Assembly (NCBI GenBank): GCA_913056525.1
Contig: CAJXLO010000002.1
Location: forward strand, 69,169 to 103,641
DNA from: an uncultured Psychroflexus sp.
Lineage (GTDB): Bacteria; Bacteroidota; Bacteroidia; Flavobacteriales; Flavobacteriaceae
DNA: 34,473 nt
Direction of reading: 5' to 3'
Position 1 is the stretch's first letter, and every line of letters begins with the position of its first letter. Under the pieces are notes generated by a model that did not search any database, was not told the origin of the DNA, and worked only from the letters and a program-made list of their open reading frames with translations. This document shows positions 9,814 to 16,576 of the stretch, piece by piece. The position numbers were made by a program, and so were the translations under genes.

Positions 9814-9847
9814 TAGCTGATGAACTGATGTTCATCAGCTATTTTTT
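9814..9847 (+). terminator. Intrinsic terminator of pckA
   Basis: A perfect 12-base stem (TAGCTGATGAAC, loop TGAT, GTTCATCAGCTA, 9814-9841) is followed by six T's. It overlaps the last codons and stop of the convergent hemD. A U-run is present only for the plus strand, so it mainly terminates pckA but may also stop or stabilise the hemD transcript end. Confidence 0.85.
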
Positions 9848-10585
9848 ATTAACCTGATCGATATAGTTTTCAAGTGCCATCGTCATGGATGGTGTTTCAG
9901 GTGTAGGAGCCTTGATGTTCACTTTGATACCATAGTCATGGGCTGCTTTAATGGTGGAATTGCCAAAACAAGCTATGCGCGTATCATTCTGTTCAAAGTC
10001 TGGGAAGTTCTCAAACAGCGATTTGATTCCGCTCGGGCTAAAGAAAACAACGATATCATAGGTCACATCCCTCAGGTCAGAGAGGTCGCTTACAACGGTT
10101 CTGTAGAATATCCCTCTTTTCCATTCTACCTTTATTTCATCAAGCTGTTGAGGAATTGTGGGTTTCAACATATCAGATGAGGGTAATAAGAAGGTCTCAT
10201 CCTTATGTTTCTTTATTAGGTTTATAATGTCCTGGAAGGTACGTTTTCCTACATAGATCTTACGTTTTCTGTACACCACATACTTCTGAAGGTAATAGGC
10301 CACAGCTTCGCTCTGACAGAAATACTTAAGGGAAGTAGGGATCTCATAACGCATTTCTTCCGCGATCCTAAAAAAGTGGTCTACTGCATTCCTGCTGGTC
10401 AGGATGATGGCAGAAAATTTGGTCAGGTCTATTTTCTGTTGCCTTACTTCTTTAGCGTCAACACCTTCTACATGTATGAATGGCTGAAAATCTACTTTCA
10501 AATTAAACTTTTGCTCTAATTCAGCGTAAGGTGAATTTTCGGCTTTCGGTTCAGGTTGTGAAATCAATATACTTTTCACTTTCAT
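9839..10585 (-). CDS. hemD: Uroporphyrinogen-III synthase
   Basis: The 248-residue protein has the bilobal HemD layout. It starts MKVKSILISQPEPKAE; the first lobe has IILTSRNAVDHFF. The second lobe has DIVVFFSPSGIKSLFENF, then TRIACFGNSTIKAAHDYG, and near the end KAPTPETPSMTMALENY. The S/T-rich segments that contact the substrate are present. It cyclises and inverts ring D of hydroxymethylbilane to make uroporphyrinogen III for haem, sirohaem and cobalamin. HemD is poorly conserved in sequence, so the call rests on these segments and on the upstream DUF4271 partner, a common Bacteroidetes arrangement. Twenty-one bases separate the two genes, implying co-transcription. Confidence 0.87.
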   Translation of the reverse strand: MKVKSILISQPEPKAENSPYAELEQKFNLKVDFQPFIHVEGVDAKEVRQQKIDLTKFSAIILTSRNAVDHFFRIAEEMRYEIPTSLKYFCQSEAVAYYLQKYVVYRKRKIYVGKRTFQDIINLIKKHKDETFLLPSSDMLKPTIPQQLDEIKVEWKRGIFYRTVVSDLSDLRDVTYDIVVFFSPSGIKSLFENFPDFEQNDTRIACFGNSTIKAAHDYGIKVNIKAPTPETPSMTMALENYIDQVNKK

Positions 10586-10606
10586 ATAGAGGAGTGTTTC
10601 ATTTAT

Positions 10607-11257
10607 TTAGTCGATCATCAAATGATAAACGACGAAATATGTTCCAAATTCGAAAGCGCAAAGATACAAAATAAAATAATGCAAATTGCTCAAAATAAGT
10701 TTACGCTGTCTCGTCATGTACATAAGCTGGCCAAGAGCATAAATGATAATCAGACCGGATAGGATATGGTTGAACTTTACTGAAAGATCAAAATCATTAA
10801 ACTCATTGATAAGTATCACAGGAACCATCAAAACAGAACAGTAGTTGACTAATAGCAACTTATATTTTATAAAAGAACGTAAAATATTTCTCATGTCCAG
10901 TAAATGGAAAGCAATATATTCCATGAACGTCTTGAGTAAAAAAAATAAACCTATCATGACAGACCAGAAAAGCAACTTGAACGCTGGATCCAGATAATGC
11001 TCGAGCCCTATGGTATTCTCTTCGAACTTAATATCATAGTACCTTATGGTCAATGGGATCGCTAAAAAAGAGAGCATTTGGAACAACGTATAAGATAACC
11101 TCTTATTAGATGTTTCATGCTCGTCTATTTTGATGAACTGGACGGCTAACGGAATCATCAGCATAGGATGGAAAAGATTCTTGTTGAGATGTCGAATCAC
11201 AACGAAAAGCATTGTGAACAATAAACTTAGAAGGATTATTATTGTTTGATCTTCCAT
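10607..11257 (-). CDS. DUF4271 multi-spanning membrane protein
   Basis: The 216-residue protein has about six hydrophobic spans. They include IIILLSLLFTMLFVVI near the N-terminus, LLFWSVMIGLFFLLKTF mid-chain, YCSVLMVPVILINEF and HILSGLIIIYALGQLMY, and a last one near NLHYFILYLCAFEFG. This pattern and its position just upstream of hemD match the DUF4271 family of Bacteroidetes. Its function is unknown. Constant linkage to hemD hints at a membrane-level role around tetrapyrrole synthesis, but that is only inference. No clear TAnnTTTG box is seen upstream. Confidence 0.75.
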   Translation of the reverse strand: MEDQTIIILLSLLFTMLFVVIRHLNKNLFHPMLMIPLAVQFIKIDEHETSNKRLSYTLFQMLSFLAIPLTIRYYDIKFEENTIGLEHYLDPAFKLLFWSVMIGLFFLLKTFMEYIAFHLLDMRNILRSFIKYKLLLVNYCSVLMVPVILINEFNDFDLSVKFNHILSGLIIIYALGQLMYMTRQRKLILSNLHYFILYLCAFEFGTYFVVYHLMID

Positions 11258-11331
11258 AATAACATTACATGAGTCAATAGCTAAAAAAACATTTTTAAGA
11301 TAGAAAAACGTAAATTCGCAAAAAAGTTTTG

Positions 11332-12048
11332 ATGCCTGCTAATTTAGTCATTATTCCTACTTTGAACGAAGTTGACAACATTGAAAAGGTCGTAAGTGCT
11401 GTTTTTTCTCTTCCGGTAGATTTTTCAGTGCTCGTAGTAGATGATGAATCTGATGATGGAACGCAAAGAGTCCTCTTAAGGATGGCTAAAGAAAATAAGC
11501 GCCTTCATTATATGTTCAGGAAAGGTGAAAAAGGCTTAGGAAGAGCTTATGTTGCTGGATTTAAGTGGGCATTAGGCAAAGGTTTTGATCGTATCTTTCA
11601 GATGGATGCGGACCTCTCCCACAACCCTAAGGACCTTATCAAATTATATGAGACTTGTCATAACGATGGTTTTGATATGGCCATAGGGTCCAGATATGTG
11701 AAAGGTGTCAACGTTGTGAACTGGCCTATGAAAAGGATCCTTTTATCCTGGTTTGCTTCAAAATATGTTAAACTCATCACCGGAATGCCCGTTGAAGATG
11801 CTACGGCCGGTTTTGTTTGTTATAACAGCAAGATATTCAAGCACTTAAAATTGGACAAGATAAATTTTGTAGGATATGCATTCCAGATAGAGATGAAGTA
11901 TAAGATCTTTAAACTAGGATATAAGATAAAAGAAGTACCTGTCATATTTACTGACCGAGAAAAAGGAAGGTCTAAAATGAACGCCAAGATCATCAATGAA
12001 GCTATATTTGGAGTTCTAAAATTAAAATTGTCAAATCCTAAAAACTAA
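11332..12048 (+). CDS. Polyprenol-phosphate mannosyltransferase-like GT2 glycosyltransferase
   Basis: I chose the ATG at 11332 over an in-frame TTG one codon upstream. The 238-residue product is a single GT-A domain: it opens with LVIIPTLNEVDNIEKVV, has VLVVDDESDDGT near 35-46 and the metal-binding DAD in FQMDADLSHNP near 95. It ends near DREKGRSKMNAKIINEA, and there is no C-terminal membrane domain. This is the layout of Dpm1-type enzymes that transfer mannose (or another sugar) from a nucleotide sugar to polyprenyl phosphate on the inner leaflet, feeding protein or envelope glycosylation. The pyrC gene starts 3 bases after its stop, in a familiar flavobacterial operon. Confidence 0.87.
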   Translation: MPANLVIIPTLNEVDNIEKVVSAVFSLPVDFSVLVVDDESDDGTQRVLLRMAKENKRLHYMFRKGEKGLGRAYVAGFKWALGKGFDRIFQMDADLSHNPKDLIKLYETCHNDGFDMAIGSRYVKGVNVVNWPMKRILLSWFASKYVKLITGMPVEDATAGFVCYNSKIFKHLKLDKINFVGYAFQIEMKYKIFKLGYKIKEVPVIFTDREKGRSKMNAKIINEAIFGVLKLKLSNPKN

Positions 12049-12051
12049 ACC

Positions 12052-13389
12052 ATGAAAACATTGATAAAGAATGCCAGGATAGTTAATGAAGGAAAGATCA
12101 CTGAAGGAGACCTGTTAGTCCACGATGATATGATCGTTCAAATAGGAACTTCAATAAGTTCTAAATCCAATAATACTAAGGTCATCGATGCTGAAGGTAA
12201 TTATCTCATCCCCGGATTCATAGATGATCAGGTGCATTTCCGTGAACCAGGGCTCACGCATAAAGAAAGCATTAAAACAGGCTCAAAAGCTGCGATTGCC
12301 GGCGGTATAACCAGTTTTATAGAAATGCCCAACACGAAACCGCAGACGACTAACTTTGACGAACTAGAAAATAAATTTGCTATTGCTGCAAGGGAAAGTT
12401 ATGCCAATTACTCCTTCATGTTCGGGGGAGCGAACGATAATCTGGAGATGATCAAAAGGATCGACCCTAAAGAAGTAGCTGGTTTAAAATTATTCCTGGG
12501 CTCATCTACCGGGAATATGCTGGTAGATGATAAAAACGTACTTGAAGCAATTTTTAAAGAATCGCCCGTTATCATTTCTACACATTGTGAGGATGAGTCT
12601 ACAGTTCAAGCGAACTTAGATAGGTATAAGAAGGAATATGGAGAGGATATCCCAGTGGGAAAACATCCGCTGATCAGAAGCGAAGAGGCTTGTTACTTAT
12701 CTTCATCATCTGCGGTTGAACTAGCCAAAAAAACAGGTGCTAGGTTACATGTGTTCCACTTATCAACAGAAAAAGAACTTTCCTTGTTCACGGATAAAAA
12801 ACCGCTTTCAGAAAAACAAATAACAGCTGAGGTTTGCCTACATCACCTTTGGTTCAATGAAGATCAATATGCCGAGCTCGGCTCACATATCAAATGGAAT
12901 CCAGCAGTAAAGAAGGAGTCGGATAGGAAAGCACTTGTAAAAGCTTTCAACGCTGGGCTGATCGATGTCTTTGCTACAGACCATGCTCCGCATACCATAG
13001 AAGAAAAAAGCCAACCTTATACAAGCTGTCCTAGTGGCGGACCTATGGTTCAGCACGCTCTTCCGGCTTTGTTCGATATGGTCATCAATGGAGAAACGAC
13101 TGTTGAGAATGTAGTTCAAAAAGCATCTCATAATCCTGCTCTGCTCTTTGATATTGAAAAAAGAGGGTTTTTAAAGGAAGGTTATAAGGCTGATATGGTA
13201 TTAGTGGATCCAGCAGCACCCTTTACCGTAACACAGGAGAACCTGCTCTATAAATGTAACTGGTCGCCTATGATGGACAAGACCTTTCAAGCTAGGGTTC
13301 TATATACTTTCGTCAACGGTAGGATTGCCTACCAGAACTTTAAGTTCTCTGACTTTGAGCCTGGTGAGAAATTAACTTTTGATAGATGA
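12052..13389 (+). CDS. pyrC: Dihydroorotase
   Basis: The 445-residue amidohydrolase starts with the typical KTLIKNARIVNEGKI. Active-site segments include FIDDQVHFREPGLTHK (Q60, H62, R64), LKLFLGSSTGNM (K146, candidate carboxylated Lys), THCEDE (H178), HVFHLST (H236) and ATDHAPHT (D310). It closes carbamoyl aspartate to dihydroorotate in de novo pyrimidine synthesis. An oddity is Gln at position 60 where the first His of the canonical HxH metal site is expected; I recall the same form in other Bacteroidetes dihydroorotases. The other catalytic residues look intact. It overlaps the DUF4296 gene by 4 bases (ATGA). Confidence 0.92.
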   Translation: MKTLIKNARIVNEGKITEGDLLVHDDMIVQIGTSISSKSNNTKVIDAEGNYLIPGFIDDQVHFREPGLTHKESIKTGSKAAIAGGITSFIEMPNTKPQTTNFDELENKFAIAARESYANYSFMFGGANDNLEMIKRIDPKEVAGLKLFLGSSTGNMLVDDKNVLEAIFKESPVIISTHCEDESTVQANLDRYKKEYGEDIPVGKHPLIRSEEACYLSSSSAVELAKKTGARLHVFHLSTEKELSLFTDKKPLSEKQITAEVCLHHLWFNEDQYAELGSHIKWNPAVKKESDRKALVKAFNAGLIDVFATDHAPHTIEEKSQPYTSCPSGGPMVQHALPALFDMVINGETTVENVVQKASHNPALLFDIEKRGFLKEGYKADMVLVDPAAPFTVTQENLLYKCNWSPMMDKTFQARVLYTFVNGRIAYQNFKFSDFEPGEKLTFDR

Positions 13390-13802
13390 CCAGATATTTA
13401 ATGCACATACCGTTATTTATTCTTTTATCTTGTCAATCTGCAGACAAGGTGGAAAAACCGGACCGTTTGTTAAGCGAAGATAAAATGGTAAATATACTAT
13501 CTGACCTGATGATCCTTAAATCAGCAAGGGATGTGAACAGTGATAGACTTTCAAATTTCATAGACGATCCTTTCCACCACATTGCTCAAAAGCATAATGT
13601 GGATAGTTTGACGCTGGAAAAGAACATAGAATATTACAATTTCCAGTTCAACAAGAATCTATCGATCTATAAAAGAGTAGAAGACAACATAGCTAAGAAA
13701 AAAGCCAAGTTAGATAGTATAGAAAAGGTGATGGATAGTTTGAAAAAACATGACAAGAAAAAAATAAAGGAAAGCAAAAACAAGTTAGCACCTACACAAT
13801 AG
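13386..13802 (+). CDS. DUF4296 lipoprotein
   Basis: The 138-residue product has a lipoprotein signal (MTRYLMHIPLFILLSC, lipid-modified Cys16) and then the DUF4296 core (LLSEDKMVNILSDLMILKSA, later FDDP-like FIDDPFHHIAQKHNVDS). A highly charged lysine-rich C-terminal tail of about 40 residues is probably helical (KKKAKLDSIEKVMDSLKKHD). The start codon lies inside the pyrC stop (ATGA), indicating translational coupling. Function is unknown; it probably sits in the cell envelope. It ends 1 base before the stop codon of the convergent dehydratase gene. Confidence 0.8.
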   Translation: MTRYLMHIPLFILLSCQSADKVEKPDRLLSEDKMVNILSDLMILKSARDVNSDRLSNFIDDPFHHIAQKHNVDSLTLEKNIEYYNFQFNKNLSIYKRVEDNIAKKKAKLDSIEKVMDSLKKHDKKKIKESKNKLAPTQ

Positions 13803-13803
13803 A

Positions 13804-15714
13804 CTATTCTGCTTTTGCCTTTTCGCTCTTCACACTTGACTTTTCCTTCTTATATTCCGGAACCAGCTGTTTAAGGGTTTTTAGAGAGCGCTCTTCTTCG
13901 TAGTTCTGGATCTGTTCAAATAAATTATTGAGCAAGATCCTATTGCTGCTATCAAATTGATAAGAGCTCTTAGCGATCAATATCTTTTCGTGATAGGTTT
14001 GTAAGGTGTTCTCTTTATCAGCAAGGAGTTCTTCGTAGAGTTTTTCTCCAGGTCTTAGGCCACTGAACTTGATCTCAATTTCCTTTTCAGGAATGAATCC
14101 TGATAGCCTTATCATTTTCTTGGCCAGGTCGAGGATCTTTACCGGTTGCCCCATATCAAATACGTAGATCTCGCCCCCTTTTCCCATGATACCAGCCTCT
14201 AATACAAGTTGACAAGCTTCATCTATGGTCATGAAATATCGGGTTATGGCTTGATGGGTGACTGTTATGGGACCGCCATTCTTGATCTGTTTTTTAAAAT
14301 GAGGAATAACAGAACCATTGGAACCTAAAACATTACCAAAGCGGGTCGTAATAAAATTGGTCTTCACCTCTTCTTTTTGAGAAAGGGATTGTATTAACAT
14401 TTCGGCCGCTCTTTTGGATGCGCCCATGATATTAGTGGGGTTCACGGCCTTATCAGTTGAAACGAAAACAAATTTTTCCACATTGAACTGAAGAGCCAAT
14501 AGTGCCACGTTCTTTGTTCCACAAACATTCACGGATAAAGCCTCTGAAGGGTTTTTTTCCATCATTGGAACATGTTTATAGGCGGCGCCGTGGAAGACTA
14601 CGTGCGGGTGATAGGTCTCATAAATGGACTTAACCCTTTCTTGGTTGGTGACATCTGCTACGATGACCCTGAAATCCAATTCTGGGAAATCCTTGTTAAG
14701 TTCTAGCTCTACTTCATGCAATGGTGTTTCTGCCTGATCAACAAGCAATAAGGTCTTAGGTTGATATTCTATCAATTGACGGACGATGTCACTACCTATG
14801 GTCCCTGCGGCTCCAGTGACCATTATCACCCTATCAGCATAGTTCTTTCTAAGTTCTGTATCATGTAGTTTTATCGGGCTTCTATGAAGAAGGTCTTCGA
14901 GTTTTACTTGTTTTATCTCAGCACTTATACTTTCCTTGTCCCAGTCTTCTATTTCCGGGAGTTTATAGATTTTTAGATTAAGATCTAATAAGCTGTCAAT
15001 AAGCTGCTTATTGTTAGCAGTGATGTTCTTCAACCTTCTTTCTGAAACAATGAGCGCTTTATTTCGGCAACTGGCCTTTTCTAATTGGTCAATAGATTTC
15101 ACCGGTAAAGTGAAGATCTTGTTCCTTTTTAATTTATTATATTCAGTTATGAACCCGATGAGGTTGAACTTTTTCTGAGGATCGGACAAAAGGCTTTCCG
15201 CAATAGCAACATCCGTGAGTTCTGTGCCTAATACGTATGCGTAGATTGGCGAGCGATTTGCATTGATCGCCTGATAGATCCTCTTGACAACGATCCTAAA
15301 AAAATACAAAAGAGAAAAGGCGATAAAACCATAAATGATGGCTCCACCATCATAGATGATCTTTTTCCCTAAGGAAGTAATGGTGAACTGATTGATCAAA
15401 AGCACGAGGATAACGGTAAAGCTCGTGGTCTGTATCTGCCTAAAAGCATCCCTGAAACCTGTATACCGGATGATACCTGAATAAGATTTGAAGATCATGA
15501 AGGATATCAATTGTATACCCCAAAAAGTCCAGAACTCAAAGCTAAGGTTCAGGATCTTTAAGGATACCGGCTGTATACTTCCTACTAGGAAATAAGCACT
15601 TTGGGCGGATATGAACGCTATGATGGCATCAATACAGAAAATAATCTCTCGAGGAACATAATTTTTGATAATGCGCCTGGAGATCTTTATAACAAGGGTT
15701 TTAAGTTTTATCAA
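13804..15714 (-). CDS. FlaA1/WbpM/CapD-like nucleotide-sugar 4,6-dehydratase, membrane-bound
   Basis: The 636-residue protein has four N-terminal membrane spans (about residues 20-155, for example EIIFCIDAIIAFISAQS and GAIIYGFIAFSLLYFF). A CoA-binding-like linker follows, then an extended SDR domain with the NAD site TGAAGTIG at 300-307. The catalytic region STDKAVNPTNIMGASK has S419/T420, M430 and K434. Met replaces the usual Tyr of YxxxK, as known for WbpM-type UDP-GlcNAc 4,6-dehydratases. It should make a 4-keto-6-deoxy UDP-sugar for capsule or exopolysaccharide. The start is TTG at 15714; no ATG occurs in frame until well into the protein. It is divergent from the export genes and has its own TATATTTG box. 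Confidence 0.9.
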   Translation of the reverse strand: MIKLKTLVIKISRRIIKNYVPREIIFCIDAIIAFISAQSAYFLVGSIQPVSLKILNLSFEFWTFWGIQLISFMIFKSYSGIIRYTGFRDAFRQIQTTSFTVILVLLINQFTITSLGKKIIYDGGAIIYGFIAFSLLYFFRIVVKRIYQAINANRSPIYAYVLGTELTDVAIAESLLSDPQKKFNLIGFITEYNKLKRNKIFTLPVKSIDQLEKASCRNKALIVSERRLKNITANNKQLIDSLLDLNLKIYKLPEIEDWDKESISAEIKQVKLEDLLHRSPIKLHDTELRKNYADRVIMVTGAAGTIGSDIVRQLIEYQPKTLLLVDQAETPLHEVELELNKDFPELDFRVIVADVTNQERVKSIYETYHPHVVFHGAAYKHVPMMEKNPSEALSVNVCGTKNVALLALQFNVEKFVFVSTDKAVNPTNIMGASKRAAEMLIQSLSQKEEVKTNFITTRFGNVLGSNGSVIPHFKKQIKNGGPITVTHQAITRYFMTIDEACQLVLEAGIMGKGGEIYVFDMGQPVKILDLAKKMIRLSGFIPEKEIEIKFSGLRPGEKLYEELLADKENTLQTYHEKILIAKSSYQFDSSNRILLNNLFEQIQNYEEERSLKTLKQLVPEYKKEKSSVKSEKAKAE

Positions 15715-15733
15715 AATAAATAGATTGGTCGGT

Positions 15734-15741
15734 CAAATATA
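15734..15741 (-). promoter_or_regulatory. Promoter -7 box of the dehydratase gene
   Basis: Minus-strand TATATTTG is an exact TAnnTTTG match. It predicts a start near 15729 and about 14 bases of leader before the TTG start, which supports the TTG start choice. Confidence 0.55.
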
Positions 15742-15771
15742 AGAATTTATATAGAAATTCGTTCCTTTTAT

Positions 15772-15808
15772 TTTTGTGCGGTCTGAACATTAAATTAATT
15801 TATATTTG
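15772..15808 (+). promoter_or_regulatory. Promoter of the polysaccharide export pair
   Basis: TATATTTG at 15801-15808 matches TAnnTTTG exactly. A TTTTG at 15772-15776 could be the -33 element, though the 24-base spacing is slightly long. The ATG at 15815 starts only 7 bases after the box, so the transcript would be almost leaderless. Confidence 0.55.
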
Positions 15809-15814
15809 CAGACG

Positions 15815-16576
15815 ATGAAAAAACTAACCATTATATTACTGGCTTTTATCTTGCTAGCAAGTTGTACTTCCAGAAAAAAGATCGTGTACTTTCAGGATAT
15901 TGATTCAACAGCTTTAGAAGATGTTGAAAATTATTCTGATCAACTTGAGATCGCTACAAATGACATTTTGAACATCAATGTGAGAACCCTCAATCCCGAT
16001 GCAGCATTACAGTTTAATCCACAAGCCGGTCAGGGACAACAGAACATAAGGCTAGACATCTTAAAAGTAAACGGCTATCTCGTTAAGAAAGACGGAACAA
16101 TTGATTTCCCAGAACTTGGAGCTATATCGGTTAAGGGAAAGTCGACAAAAGAAGTTCAGCGTTTTTTAGAAAAAGAACTCCAGGATTATTTGAAAAACCC
16201 GATTGTCAGTGTTCGCCTTATCAATTATAAATTCACAGTTCTAGGCGAAGTGAACAGACCTGGCACTTATGAGATCATCGAGGAAAATTACACTTTGCTC
16301 CAGGCGCTGGGACAAGCCGGTGGTTTAACCATAAACGGTAAAAGAAAAAATGTATTGGTGATTAGACATAAAGACGGCGAGCGGATAGCCAAAAGGATCG
16401 ACCTCACTAGTTCTGATTGGATGAATTCCCCGTTCTATTTTGTGAAACAAAACGATCAAATCTATGTTGAACCTAATAATCCGCAAGTTAAAAGGGCTGG
16501 ATTCATAGGCAATGCCAGCACGGTATTATCCGCTTTATCCGTTATACTATCAGCAATTGTGATTATATTTAGATAA
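15815..16576 (+). CDS. Polysaccharide biosynthesis/export lipoprotein (Wza-like OPX protein)
   Basis: I chose ATG 15815, giving 253 residues. A TTG three codons upstream lies inside the promoter box. A lipoprotein signal (MKKLTIILLAFILLASC, Cys17) is followed by the Poly_export domain (LEIATNDILNINVRTLNPDA, then VNGYLVKKDGTIDFPELG and KGKSTKEVQRFLEKEL). One SLBB-type domain follows (FTVLGEVNRPGTYEIIEE), and a hydrophobic C-terminal segment (VLSALSVILSAIVIIF) may span the outer membrane. This type of protein forms the outer-membrane and periplasmic channel for capsule or exopolysaccharide export. The partner kinase gene starts at the next base after its stop. Confidence 0.92.
   Translation: MKKLTIILLAFILLASCTSRKKIVYFQDIDSTALEDVENYSDQLEIATNDILNINVRTLNPDAALQFNPQAGQGQQNIRLDILKVNGYLVKKDGTIDFPELGAISVKGKSTKEVQRFLEKELQDYLKNPIVSVRLINYKFTVLGEVNRPGTYEIIEENYTLLQALGQAGGLTINGKRKNVLVIRHKDGERIAKRIDLTSSDWMNSPFYFVKQNDQIYVEPNNPQVKRAGFIGNASTVLSALSVILSAIVIIFR

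Noticed and set aside
11329-11331. TTG start one codon before the mannosyltransferase ATG
   Set aside because: The adjacent ATG at 11332 gives the usual family start; a TTG directly before it has no support.
15806-15808. TTG start upstream of the export lipoprotein
   Set aside because: It lies inside the TATATTTG promoter box, so it would not be on the mRNA; ATG 15815 gives a clean lipoprotein signal.
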